A DNA stretch of 64,000 bases from Hormiphora californensis (GCA_020137815.1 CM035361.1:1617024-1681023); one strand, 5' to 3'. Positions 44,335-58,422 are shown, counted from the stretch's first letter. Translations and numbers: made by a program. The notes: generated by a model not told the origin, from the sequence alone.

Positions 44335-45159
44335 ATGGCGTTTCGATTTAATTTTTATCCAGAAAAGGAAAATCTCTCCGACAACGCCAGTTCTACAATT
44401 ACTCCTTCATCAAAACAACCATCACCTCTCCCTGCCTGTTTACCAGATGCCAAGTTAATACCCTACGACCCATCTTGTGTAGTTACACTTTTCCAAAAGT
44501 GGACTGACCTAACTGTTGACGGTGGTTCCCTCTCATACCTATCATCATTACCCTACAACACCGGCAACTCCGACCTAGATGCAGGGGTGTATGAGGGAGG
44601 TTTTGTGGTGTGGGAGTGTACTATTGACCTCATAAGATACCTCAACGATAACAAACCCAACACCCCAACAAGAGTCCTAGATCTGGGGTGTGGGTGTGGG
44701 TTGCTAGGATGCGTTGCTAGGAGGATCTATCCTGGTTGCCAGTTGGACTTCCAGGACTTTAACAGTGACGTCATAAAGGGGTTTACAATACCAAACTTCC
44801 ATAAAAACTGCTATGATATGGAATCTAGTGGCACTGGTGAAAATGTAAGGTTTATCAGTGGTGACTGGTCGGAAATATCGCCACTTCTTCATCAAACCTA
44901 CGATTTGATCCTCAGTTCGGAGACTATTTACAACACTGAGTCCCAGAATAAGATCCTACAACTCCTCCTGCAACATCTTGATCGAGATGTGGGCGTGGCA
45001 TATTTCGCCGCCAAACGGCACTATTTTGGGGTTGGAGGGGGCGTGTTGGACTTCACTGAACTGGTTAAAAGTTCCGGGGTTTTGGATTGTGAGGTGGTTT
45101 GGAGTAGTGAGGAAGGTTTGAAACGAGACATACTGAAAATATCACACAAGAGGAAATGA
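44335..45159 (+). CDS. METTL18: METTL18-like protein-histidine N-methyltransferase
   Basis: Single exon of 274 residues, shorter than the human protein because the linker after the N-terminus is short. The start MAFRFNFYPEKEN matches the conserved xFxFNF start of METTL18; an in-frame GTG six bases upstream is not a likely start. The seven-beta-strand methyltransferase core is evident: SDLDAGVYEGGFVVWECTID, motif I VLDLGCGCGLLG, FQDFNSDVI, FISGDWSE, YDLILSSETIYN and AKRHYFGVGGGV. The family methylates a histidine of ribosomal protein uL3 (RPL3). The gene is intronless and lies head-to-tail between SHOC2 copy B and STRIP. Confidence 0.93.
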   Translation: MAFRFNFYPEKENLSDNASSTITPSSKQPSPLPACLPDAKLIPYDPSCVVTLFQKWTDLTVDGGSLSYLSSLPYNTGNSDLDAGVYEGGFVVWECTIDLIRYLNDNKPNTPTRVLDLGCGCGLLGCVARRIYPGCQLDFQDFNSDVIKGFTIPNFHKNCYDMESSGTGENVRFISGDWSEISPLLHQTYDLILSSETIYNTESQNKILQLLLQHLDRDVGVAYFAAKRHYFGVGGGVLDFTELVKSSGVLDCEVVWSSEEGLKRDILKISHKRK

Positions 45160-45379
45160 GGATTATTATCTGTTCTGGACGTGGTTCATACTCACCACGT
45201 TTTTAAGAAGTTTCAGTGCTAGTCTTACCGAGCTATATTAACCGTGGCAATTCTGCAGAACTGGGTCGATGGTTTCTGAAGCAATATAGTCTCACTTAAA
45301 TTCGAATTGCTCTCCCCCCATCGTGGGTTGACTTGCGTCACTCCTAACTACTTGCTTTTTATCTTTACGTTGTGTCGTG

Positions 45380-45426
<47 letters not shown>

Positions 45427-45449
45427 CTCTCTTTCTCCCCACTCTCCCA

Positions 45450-45515
<66 letters not shown>

Positions 45516-45811
45516 TCTCTCTCTCTCTTTTCCTCCACGCAGTTAAATTATTTCAAATTTTGGCATTGATGCTATTTTTAACCCAAAATATCTTGTTAAA
45601 CTTGGTTAGTGGTTTTAAAGAGCGCGAAAAGGTGACGAGGAGTGAGAGAGAGGGGGTGAGAGAGAGAGAGAGGGGGGGGGTGAGAGAGAGAAAGAAAGAG
45701 AATGAGAGGGAGAGAGAGAGAGAGAGAGAGAGGGAGAGAACTGAGAGTGTTCCCATCCTGCAAGCAATAACTACACCCCACCATTAGATATACAATATAT
45801 CATGTAGCTCT
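45160..45811. repeat. CT and GA microsatellites upstream of STRIP
   Basis: An interrupted CT tract at about 45380-45530 and an interrupted GA tract at about 45640-45740 lie between METTL18 and STRIP. They may fall in the STRIP promoter or 5' UTR. No core promoter element can be assigned. Confidence 0.85.
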
Positions 45812-48800
45812 ATGTCGAAAACAGAAGTCTCCCGACTCTCCCTCTCCTCACGGATCAGGGACCTCTCACAGCGGAACAGGAAGGAGTCCGAACTCAACTT
45901 TGAGGGTTCAGATTATGATTTTGTGTACGCAGGATGTGATGCCCTGGAGAATGAACTTGCGGAGTTATATTCCTACTCAGGTAGTTAGTTGTTCATGTTT
46001 GTTATTCAATTTGAGCACTTTGAGAGACACGCATTATACTTTGAGACACATTACACTTTGAGACGGTCTCAAAGTGACCATGACCGATGATTCACTAATA
46101 TCAACTTATTTCCACTATTATATTTACCCTTATATTTCCACAGAGGCAACAGATATAGAGGCATGTCAGGATGCCTTTGAAGACCTCCAGGGTGGGGTGG
46201 ATCTAACTTGGTTGGGGAACAAGAAACTCCTTCTGTCTGAGATAGTGGAGCTGTGTGAGCAGAGTGATGTGGTACAATGTAAACTGGGGGTACAGTGTGT
46301 CCTATACCTCTTACAAGGTAAAGACCCCCACCTGGTTTTTACAGTTCAGTGGTGAGAGTCCCCCAGGTTTTCACAACTGTCCTAATCCTACCCTCCCCCT
46401 ACTCCCAGGTTTTCACAACTGTCCTAATCCTACCCTCCCCCTACTCCCAGGCTTTCACAACTGTCCTAATCCTACCCTCCCCCTACTCCCAGGCTTTCAC
46501 AACTGTCCTAATCCTACCCCTTCCCCTACTCCCAGGCTTTCACAACTGTCCTAATCCTACCCTCCCCCTACTCCCAGGCTTTCACAACTGTCCTAATCCT
46601 ACCCTCCCCCTACTCCCAGGCTTTTACAACTGTCCTAATCCTACCCTCCCCCTACTCTCAGGCTTTCACAACTGTCCTAATCCTACCTCCTCCCCTACTC
46701 CCAGGTTTCACAACTGTCCTAATCCTACCCTCCCCCTACTCCCAGGTTTTCACAACTGTCCTAATCCTACCCTCCCCCTACACCCAGGCTTTTACAACTA
46801 TCCTAATCCTACCCTACCCCTACTCCCAGGCTTTCACAACTGTCCTAATCCTACCCTCCCCCTACTCCCAGGTTTTCACAACTGTCCTAATCCTACCCTC
46901 CCCCTACTCCCAGGCTTTCACAACTGTCCTAATCCTACCCTCCCCCTACTCCCAGGTTTTCACAACTGTCCTAGTCCTAACCCTCCCCCTACTCCCAGGC
47001 TTTTAACAACTGTCCTAATCCTAACCCTCCCCCTACACCCAGGTTTCACAACTGTCCTAATCCTCCCTCCCCCTACTCCCAGGCTTTCACAACTGTCCTA
47101 ATCCTACCCTCCCCCTACACCCAGGTTTCACAACTGTCCTAATCCTACCCTCCCCCTACACCCAGGCTTTTACAACTGTACTATCCTACCCTCCCCCTAC
47201 TCCCCAGGTTTCACAACTGTCCTAATCCTACCTCCCCCCTACTCCCAGGTTTTTACAACTGTCCTAATCCTAACCCTCCCCCCTACTCCCAGGTTTTCTC
47301 ACAAACGGTCCTAATCCTACCCTCCCCCTACTCCCAGGCGTTTACAACGTCCTAATCCTATACCTCCCCCTACTCCCAGGCTTTTACAACTGTCCTAATC
47401 CTACCCTAACCCCTACTCCCAGGTTTTACAACTGTCCTAATCCTAACCCTCCCCCTACACCCAGGCTTTTACACTGTCCTAATCCTACCCTCCCCCTACA
47501 CCCAGGCTTTTACAACTGTCCTAATCCTAACCTCCCCTACTCCCAGGTTTCACAACTACCCTACTCCCAGGCTTTTTACAACTGTCCTAATCCTACCCTC
47601 CCCCTACACCCAGGCTTTCACAACTGGTCCTAATCCTACCCTACCCCTACTCCCATGTTTTTACAACTGTCCTAATCCTACCCTCCCCCTACTCCCAGGC
47701 TTTCACAACTGTACTAATCCTACCCTCCCCCTACTCCCATGGGCGTTTACAACTGTGCTAATCCTACCCTACCCCTACTCCCAGGCTTTTACAACTGTAC
47801 TAATCCTACCCTCCCCCTACTCCCAGGCTTTCACAACTGTCCTAATCCTACCCTACCCCTACTCCCAGGCTTTCACAACTGTCCTAATCCTACCCTCCCC
47901 CTACTCCCAGGTTTTCACAACTGTCCTAATCCTACCCTCCCCCTACTCCCAGGTTTCACAACTGTCCTAATCCTACCCTACCCCCTACTCCCAGGCTTTC
48001 AAACTGTCCTAATCCTACCCTCCCCCTACTCCAGGTTTCCACAACTGTCCTAATCCTACCCTACCCCTACTCCCAGGCTTTCACACTGTCCTAATCCTAC
48101 CCTCCCCCTACTCCCAGGCTTTCACAACTGTCCTAATCCTACCCTCCCCTACTCCCAGCTTTCACAACTGTCCTAATCCGAATCCTATCCCAGGCTACAA
48201 CTCCTAATCCTACCCTCCCCCTACTCCCAGGTTTTCACAACTGTCCTAATCCTTACCCTACCCCTACTCCCAGGTTTCCACAACTGTCCTAATCCTACCC
48301 TCCCCCTACTCCCAGGTTTTCACAACTGTCCTAATCCTACCCTCCCCCTACTCCCAGGCTTTTACAACTGTCCTAATCCTCCCCTCCCCCTACACCCAGG
48401 CTTTCACAACTGTCCTAATCCTACCCTACCCCTACTCCCAGGTTTTTACAACTGTCCTAATCCTACCCTCCCCCTACTCCCAGGCTTTCACAACTGTACT
48501 AATCCTACCCTCCCCCTACTCCCATGGGCGTTTACAACTGTGCTAATCCTACCCTACCCCTACTCCCAGGCTTTTACAACTGTACTAATCCTACCCTCCC
48601 CCTACTCCCAGGCTTTCACAACTGTCCTAATCCTACCCTCCCCCTACTCCCAGGTTTTCACAACTGTCCTAATCCTACCCTCCCCCTACTCCAGGCTTTC
48701 ACAACTGTCCTATCCTACCCTCCCCCTACTCCAGGCTTTCACAACTGTCCTAATCCTACCCTTCCCCTACTCCCAGGTTTTCACAACTGTCCTAATCCTA

Positions 48801-51800
48801 CCCTTCCCTTATTCCCAGGTTTTCACAACTATCCTAATCCTACCCTCCCCTACTCCCAGGCTTTCACAACTGTCCTAATCCTACCCTCCCCCTACTCCCA
48901 GGTTTTCACAACTGTCCTAATCCTACCCTCCCCCTACTCCAGGTTTTCACAACTGTCCTAATCCTACCCTCCCCCTACTCCCAGGCTTTCACAACTGTCC
49001 TAATCCTACCTCCCCCTACTCCCAGGCTTTCACAACTGTCCTAATCCTACCCTACCCCTACTCCCAGGTTTTTACAACTGTCCTAATCCTACCCTCCCCC
49101 TACTCCCAGGCTTTTACAACTGTCCTAATCCTACCCTCCCCCTACTCCCAGGCTTTCACAACTGTACTAATCCTACCCTCCCCTACCCCCATGCTTTCAC
49201 AACTGTCCTAATCCTACCCTCCCCCTACCCCCAGGTTTTTACAACTGTCCTAATCCTCCCCTCCCCCTACACCCAGGCTTTTACAACTGTCCTAATCCTA
49301 CCCTACCCCTACTCCCAGGCTTTTACAACTGTCCTAATCCTACCCTCACCCCTACTCCCAGGCTTTCACAACTGTCCTAATCCTACCCTACCCCTACTCC
49401 CAGGTTTTTAACAACTGTCCCTAATCCTACCCTACCCCCTACTCCCAGTTTTTACAACTGTCCTAATCCTACCCTCCCCCTACTCCCAGGCTTTTACAAC
49501 TGTCCTAATCCTACCCTCCCCCTACTCCAGGCTTTCACAACTGTACTAATCCTAACCCTCCCCCTACTCCATGGGCGTTACAACTGTGCTAATCCTACCC
49601 TACCCCTACTCCCAGGCTTTTACAACTGTACTAATCCTACCCTCCCCCTACTCCCAGTGGCTTTCACAACTGTCCTAAATCCCTACCCTACCCCTACTCC
49701 AGGTTTTTACAAACTGTCCTAATCCTCCCTCCCCCTACCTCCCATGCTGTTTACAACTGTCCTAATGCCTACCCTCCACCTACTCCCAGGCTTACCTACT
49801 GTGCTAATCCTACCCTACCCCTACTCCAATGGGCGTTTACAACTGTTCCTAATCCTACCCTCCCCCTAATCCCAGGCTTTCACAACTGTCCTAATCTCCC
49901 TCCCCCTACTCCAGGCGTACAACTCCTAATCCTACCCTCCCCCTATCCCAGGCTTTTACAACTGTCCCTATATCCCTACCCTCCCCCTACTCCCAGGCTT
50001 TCACAACTGTCCTAATCCTACCCTCCCCCTACTCCCAGGCTTTTCACAACTGTCCTAATCCTACCCTCCCCCTACTCCCAGGCTTTCACAACTGTCCTAA
50101 TCCTACCCTCCCCCTACTCCCAGGCTTTTACAACTGTCCTAATCCTACCCTCCCCTACTCCCAGGCTTTTCACAACTGTCCTAATCCTACCCTCCCCCTA
50201 CTCCCAGGCTTTTCACAACTGTCCTAATCCTACCCTCCCCCTACTCCCAGGCTTTTCACAACTGTCCTAATCCTACCCTCCCCCTACTCCCAGGCTTTCA
50301 CAACTGTCCTAATCCTACCCTCCCCCTACTCCCAGGCTTTCACAACTGTCCTAATCCTACCCTCCCCCTACTCCCAGGCTTTTCACAACTGTCCTAATCC
50401 TACCCTCCCCCTACTCCCAGGCTTTTCACAACTGTCCTAATCCTACCCTCCCCCTACTCCCAGGCTTTCACAACTGTCCTAATCCTACCCTCCCCCTACT
50501 CCCAGGCTTTCACAACTGTCCTAATCCTACCCTCCCCCTACTCCCAGGCTTTTCACAACTGTCCTAATCCTACCCTCCCCCTACTCCCAGGCTTTTCACA
50601 ACTGTCCTAATCCTACCCTCCCCCTACTCCCAGGCTTTCACAACTGTCCTAATCCTACCCTCCCCCTACTCCCAGGCTTTCACAACTGTCCTAATCCTAC
50701 CCTCCCCCTACTCCCAGGCTTTCACAACTGTCCTAATCCTACCCTCCCCCTACTCCCAGGTTTTCACAACTGTCCTAATCCTACCCTCCCCCTACTCCCA
50801 GGCTTTCACAACTGTCCTAATCCTACCCTTCCCCTACTCCCAGGTTTTTACAACTGTCCTAATCCTACCCTACCCCTACTCCCAGGTTTTCACAACTGTC
50901 CTAATCCTACCCTACCCCTACTCCCAGGTTTTCACAACTGTCCTAATCCTCCCCTCCCCCTACACCCAGGCTTTTACAACTGTCCTAATCCTACCCTCCC
51001 CCTACTCCCATGGGCGTTTACAACTGTCCTAATCCTACCCTTCCCCTACTCCCAGGTTTTCACAACTGTCCTAATCCTACCCTCCCCCTACTCCCAGGCT
51101 TTCACAACTGTCCTAATCCTACCCTCCCCCTACTCCCAGGCTTTCACAACTGTCCTAATCCTACCCTCCCCCTACTCCCAGGCTTTCACAACTGTCCTAA
51201 TCCTACCCTCCCCCTACTCCCAGGCTTTCACAACTGTCCTAATCCTACCCTCCCCCTACTCCCAGGTTTTCACAACTGTCCTAATCCTACCCTCCCCCTA
51301 CTCCCAGGTTTTCACAACTATCCTAATCCTACCCTCCCCCTACTCCCAGGCTTTCACAACTATCCTAATCCTACCCTCCCCCTACTCCCAGGCTTTCACA
51401 ACTGTCCTAATCCTACCCTCCCCCTACTCCCAGGTTTTCACAACTGTCCTAATCCTACCCTCCCCCTACTCCCAGGCTTTTACAACTGTCCTAATCCTAC
51501 CCTCCCCCTACTCCCAGGCTTTCACAACTGTCCTAATCCTACCCTCCCCCTACTCCCAGGCTTTCACAACTGTCCTAATCCTACCCCTACTCCCAGGCAT
51601 TTACAACTGTCCTAATCCTACCCTCCCCCTACTCCCAGGCTTTCACAACTATCCTAATCCTACCCTCCCCCTACTCCCAGGCTTTTACAACTGTCCTAAT
51701 CCTACCCTCCCCCTACTCCCAGGTTTTCAAAACTGTCCTAATCCTACCCTACCCCTACTCCCAGGTTTTCACAACTGTCCTAATCCTACCCTCCCCCTAC

Positions 51801-54800
51801 TCCCAGGTTTTCACAACTGTCCTAATCCTACCCTTCCCCTACTCCCAGGTTTTTACAACTGTCCTAATCCTACCCTCCCCCTACTCCCAGGTTTTCACAA
51901 CTGTCCTAATCCTACCCTCCCCCTACACCCAGGTTTTCACAACTGTCCTAATCCTACCCTCCCCCTACTCCCAGGCTTTCACAACTGTCCTAATCCTACC
52001 CTCCCCCTACTCCCAGGCTTTCACAACTGTCCTAATCCTACCCTTCCCCTACTCCCAGGCTTTCACAACTGTCCTAATCCTACCCTCCCCCTACTCCCAG
52101 GCTTTTACAACAATGCTAAGAGTCTGGAAGATTGTCTGGAGACGTCACGTGACAATGCTGCTATTCTTTACGATGCTGGGGTACTGAATACACTGATGAG
52201 GGTACTAGTCAGAGAGACTACATCCTATCAGGAGGAGAGACGGCAGGTACTTTGGCACATCCCGGTTACTATACATTGGATTATTTATTAATTTAATTAT
52301 TCTCTAATTAATTATCTCGTAAGTATCCCCTATCTAATCATTAATCATCTCTCTAATAATTAATTATCTCCATAATTAAAACACTTAATCCATCCAGGCA
52401 GAGTTCATAGAAGAATCGCTGATGCCCAGGCTAGCTTTATCAGCAGTGTATACGATGATGTGTCTTATTTGTAGCGAGTCAGACACAGAGCGAGCTGAGA
52501 GGTATGTGAACAATATATATATTCTGCCAGCTGAAAGACATTCTGCAATCAGCTCATGATATTCTGCTAGTACCCGGCTGTTAGGCTGAGATAATTTGAT
52601 AATGCTAGTATCCTCTCATTCATTGATTCAGTGTTATCTAGCTGTCACACCAACTCTTTATGTTATAGTCTCTTAGTCAGATCTTATACCGGTACGTTTG
52701 CAATAGACCCTCTCATAACACCATCCGCTCGGGATACCAAAAGAGGGCTTCAACCTCTCAGCGGCCTTCATGAAAATTTAGATTTTTGATATGATGCAAA
52801 AATTAGTTAAAAACACTTAGTTGAGGGAAAATAGAATGCTAGTAGTACAGCAGACAAGGCTTATTGTTACATGCAATTAGTTCTTGACAGTTCCACAGGT
52901 TGACTAATAATTGTCTTTCTCAACAAGAATTATTGCATTATGTATTCATAATGCTGTGTTTCCCTGCCCTACCGTTTCACATGTCAGTGACATTGTCACT
53001 GCCAACAGGATCAAGGCTTGGTCATAATGTAATGTGAGATGCATACGATCTAGCTGTCAGTATACTTCTCACATAGCTTAGAGTTAGCTAACTCCCAATC
53101 ACATGACACTTGCTAACCAGCTTTTGACATTCCAACTTAACTACTTATCTAACATCTCACACTCGACTCGCAAGATGAAAATGTGTATGTAACACGCGAA
53201 ACGCGCGGCAGAGCATTTCATGTTTTGTTGAGTGGCGCGCGCACACACGTCCATCAAACTGTGTCAATGAGGTGTTTGATGAAGGAGTAGCTCGTCACTG
53301 TGCGCACGGCTCTAGTTGCTACACCGTTGCCCTCGCAACGAAAGTGTGACCAAAAAATGTCCCTCTACCGATTAGTTAGTATACCAAAATGTCGTTTTCG
53401 AATTCTAACCCTGCTATGCCTTTTTACAAAGTAAAAAGGCATCCGGGTGAATGCCTTCGGCATTCACCCGGGCAGGGAAAAAATTTCAAGTGTTATACGT
53501 TCTTGGCAATCAATCCACGGATGGTGATTAGCAGGCATACCCTACTGCAATCCAAGTAATGCTCCAGTGATAATCCTTTGCTTCCTGTCTAGTGGTGCCT
53601 GCTTCGGCGGTGTCCACGTAGACTCGGAAGGATGTTTCGGTGATTCCGTAGGTTGCAGATCCTCCTGCAAGGGAAAATAGAGTAACTTTTTCAGTCAAGA
53701 TTGGCTTGACACTATCTTTCTATATCTCGCCTATATTAAACATTACCTTTTGCCCTCCAATGGCTTGATTTTCCGTTGAGAGTGGTAACTACGTTAGGGG
53801 GTGCTACAAATTCACACTCGGTCATGTCGATTTTTGTATACATTCCATCAGTTTGATAGTCCACCCAGTTTGTATCTCCCATTCCTGAAATATAAAACGT
53901 ATCCAAAAAAAATTATGTTATTGTCGAGCCTGTTGAAGTTATCTTGACGATTTAACAAATTAGTGGGGGGAACTCATAATTTATTTTTTGGGATTTTTTC
54001 CCTGCCCGGGTGAATGCCGAAGGCATTCACCCGGATGCCTTTTTACTTTATAAAAAGGCATAGCAGGGTTAGAATTCGAAAACGACATTTTGGTATACTA
54101 ACTAATCGGTAGAGGGACCATATTTTGGTCACACTTTAGTTGCGAGGGGCAACGGTGTAGCAACAAGAGCCGCGAGCACAACAACAAGGTGCTCCTTCAT
54201 AAACCACTTCATTGGCACGTTTTCAGGAAATGTGTGGCGCGCAATGTGGCGGCGTGGCGCGCAATTTAGTGCTACTGAAACACAAGGATTTGCTCTATAT
54301 TGTTTGTGTGATATATAAATGATCGGGATTTTGTGTCCCGCTTGCTGCTACAGCGGATCTGGTCATGATTTCCTTTCTTCATAGATTCACATGGCAGGGA
54401 AATTCAGCATTATGTTAGAACATAATGCAATTAATCTTGTTATACTTTTACTTTTTACTCAGGGAGTGTTAAGATCCCATAGTTTGGATGGATAAATTAT
54501 CACAAGTTTGTTCATCCACATATTATAAAAAAGATGCTGATTTTCTAGTGGCTGACCCCCCCCCAATATAGTACATTACTAACCGGTAGTACCCCTCCAA
54601 TATAGTACATTACTAACCGGTAGTTCCAGAACAAGTTCTCACACAAAGACTCCGTCCCTCTGTTCCATCGTTATCATTAACAAGCACGACATCAGCGCTG
54701 ACCAGCGCCATTGCCAGTAGAACAAGAGAAACAATTCGCAGCATCGCTTACAGAAAATTAAAGATTTAAGTCCCCGAATATGTAGGAAATGGCACATGTG

Positions 54801-57800
54801 CTCCAGAATGACCATATTTGATTAAAAAACGATTAGATTTTATTGCTATATAGTATAGTGTAACAAACTCGTTTCTTGTACAAAGTACTAAACACGATAT
54901 ATAACGAGGGTCAAGAATTTAGATTGTGTTATACAGAGAATATTGAAGATATAACTTAACTAAAAGGTTGGATAGAGGGTAAGTGAAAACTGGTGAAAGT
55001 TAGTTCTCGTGTCAGAAGGGGTTAGGCGGTCCTTGAATGAGAAGAAGGGTGAGAATTTATACTGAGTGGAAATGGTGGAGAAGACAGACAGGGTAACTAC
55101 GTCTGCAGCAGGAACCGACCGAATCAGGAAATACTGGTCCCTGATTGGCTGATAACCAGTCACGTGACCTAAATAACGAGTTATGATTGGCTGTTTACTT
55201 AATTCGGTCGGTTCCTGGTTTGCAGGATGGAGATGATAGACATGGTAAATTGTGATCGGGAAAAAGTGATATGAATATTACAGATCCCTCTTCTAAAAAG
55301 ATTACGATAGAAATTGTTCATCGTCTCGTGCATTAGTTCCTGGAAAATGGCGGTTCGTTATGCGCGTTACCGGTAGTTTTAGGAGCATAGCAAGCAGAAA
55401 ACGCGACTTACAAGTGATTCCATGCTTCCACTGTGTGCGGCTGGGTTGTTTTTAGATGTTGGGACACATTAGGCGGACCAAATTTGCAAAAATAGCCGGA
55501 AAAATTGTGCGGCGGGTACCTTGAACCGCCCTAGTCATTTTCCAGGGACTATAGGCACTTTGTACATATGCACAGTCCTTTGTGTGGTTTTTCACGTTAT
55601 CCTTCGGCTCAGGTGCAGAATTTCTGTTCAGGATCCTTTTTATCAGGACTTTGTTATCTCCCAGAGGTGTAGATCTCGGTTGAGGGGAGATTGGTTAAAC
55701 AAGTCACCGAATGGAAAATGACACGTCAAGTGCTCCAGAACATGATGTTTGATTAAAAAACCGATTAGATTTTGGCGCTATATATAGACCATTTCATGAG
55801 CATGTTGTCAAAATCATAGGGAGTATTATCATATTGTAACACCCTCCTCCCTTTTGCAGGTTCAGAAAGGACATTGCAAGTCCGATTCTGGGGTACCCTA
55901 ATTTGGGAATCTTCGCACTGGAACTAATTTACCAATACGAAAAGGGACTCTCAATTATACCAATCAAAAAGGTAGTTGTTAAAACACACCATAGGTTCCC
56001 CCATTTCACCAAAGTTGAGAAAGGGGGAGCTTAGCGCCATAATTACCCTTACCCGGGCGGTATGTGGTTTGCTCAGCGTGTGGCTAAGTTGTTAACACAC
56101 CATATTTGGGTAATATGACGTAATATGCCCATTGCCCATATATGGTCATCACGTGATATCTGGAACTAATTTACCATACCTCTGATAGGCGACCCTACTG
56201 TACTGGAAGTTCCTTCTCTACACGTTAGGATCCCTGGAGGACCTGTCTAAGAGGAAGGCTCAGATAAGATCTGATAACGGTCTCCCTGTGTGGACTGAAC
56301 CTAAGGATTCAGCCCCTGGACAGAGTCAGGTACAGCCTCATTATCCCTCCCCAGCCCCCCTCCCCCAGCCCCAATAACCCCTCACTCCTCCAGTCCCTCC
56401 TCTCACTACCCCCCCCCCCTCCCCTCCCCAGGTTCTCCAGCTTCGTTACCCCTCCCCCGGCCCCAATAACCCCTCTCCCCTATTATAGGGGAGAGGGGTT
56501 ATTGGGGCCCTAATAACCACTCAATCCTCCAGTCCCTCCCCTCCCACTAGGTTCTCCAGCCCCGTTACCCCTCCCCCGGCCCCAATAACCCCTCAATCCT
56601 CCCTCCCCACCTCAGGGTCTCCAGCCCCGTCACCCCTCCCCTCACTACCACCCCCTCCCCTCCCACTAGGTTTTCCAGCCTGGTTACCCCCGCCCCAATA
56701 ACCCCTCTCACTCCCTCCCCTCCCACTAGGTTCTCCAGCCCCGTTACCCTGAGAAGATGTCTGATGACGAGGATTACGATCTGCCTGAACACATGGAGGC
56801 AACCCACCGGTAAATACTTAATCAGACCCCCCCCTCCCCCAACCCACCCATTAGAAGTACTTACTCAATCACCCACCCCCCCACTAAAATCACTGCTGAT
56901 ATATACCCCCCCCCCCTAGTTGACAACCCCGTGTTTCTTAGGTTACCATGGAGACCAAAGGCCCGACAAGCGGATATCGAAATGTACCTGAGGGCATGTA
57001 GACAGAAACATCTGGGCATTAATTTAGCTGGAGACACGGAGACTACAGTTGGCCTGCCTCACTCTATCCAAGAGGGTTACAAGATCCTGAGGAGGCATCT
57101 TTATAGGTAAATTGTTGTTAACTCACCCCCGTCCCCCACTGAAAAACATTGTTGTAGCCCCCCCCCCTCCCAGAAGCACCTATGATATATCCACTCCCCT
57201 CCCCCCAGAAACACGGCAGATCTTGCGATGGAGCATCATGAGCAGCAGATGAACACACCGATGAGGAAGCGGAAGGCACTCTACTATCACCCTGCCGCTG
57301 AGGGGGTGTTCAGGAGCATGTTACCCAAAATGGAGGATTATATTATCTCCCTGCTAAAGGTACGTGACGTCATCATTAAGTGACGTCACATGACCATATA
57401 TGGAATAATGTGGTGAAGAGGCACCCTCCAAAACTAGCAGCTTTTGTCTCGCATCCCTAACTTGGTCAATGTACAATGTAGAGAGAGATATCTCAGTGTG
57501 TGACGTCACATATTATGTAACACATTTTGTACAGATTATTATAATGAGATCTGATCAGGATTAAATAGGGAGGAAACTAGAAAAATATCTGGCGAGGGCC
57601 GGGCTCGAACCGACAACCTCTGCATTACATGTACATTGCTCTAACCTATTGAGCTACCTCGCCTACAATTTATCTACATTTCCTCTCTCTATATCACTGA
57701 TCATGCCCTTAGATAGGGCGTGTTGTGTGAGAAAGGGCGTGTTGTGTGAGAAAAGAGAGAAACGTGAGAATGCAGCGAGTGAAGATACTATCTATCTTGT

Positions 57801-58333
57801 TCCCACATTTTGTACAGAGATATAAAATAACGTCTTGGGCAAAAAAAATGTTGTAGAGAGTGTGTGACGTCATAGATCACACACTTGTAGAGAGATATAT
57901 CTTGTAGATCACACACTTGTAGAGAGAGATATCTTGTAGATCACACACTTGTAGAGAGATATATCTTGTAGATCACACACTTGTACAGAGATATATCTTG
58001 TAGATCACACACTTGTACAGAGATATAAAATAACGTCTTGGGCAAAAAAATGTTGTAGAGAGTGTGTGACGTCATAGATCACACACTTATAGAGAGTGTG
58101 TGACGTCACATGTATAGCATGTACTTGAGAGGTGTGGCAGTTATTTTACAAAGGAGTATCTGAGTTAAAATTATAATAAAATAAAAGCAGATCTCAGCCT
58201 CCCCAGCGTGTTAAATCTGGGTTTGAAATCTTTAATCGTGATAGGAGGAGGAGTCTTGTATGCGTGTGTGTGTTCGTTTGTTCGTGGTATGTTGTTGTTT
58301 TTGGAATGCTTCACACGCAGATAATATGCACAG

Positions 58334-58422
<89 letters not shown>

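Noticed and set aside
46349-51615. Open frames of 100-250 codons within the 42-bp array as separate proteins
   Set aside because: They are frames of the intronic repeat and begin at chance ATGs. The meaningful reading is in-frame extension of STRIP exon 3.
54960-55163. 67-codon minus-strand frame in STRIP intron 4
   Set aside because: Its 5' half overlaps a MITE also present at 33331-33438.
57589-57663. Functional tRNA gene
   Set aside because: The anticodon arm has A at position 33 and a mismatched pair, and a SINE-type tail follows. A related tail occurs elsewhere.
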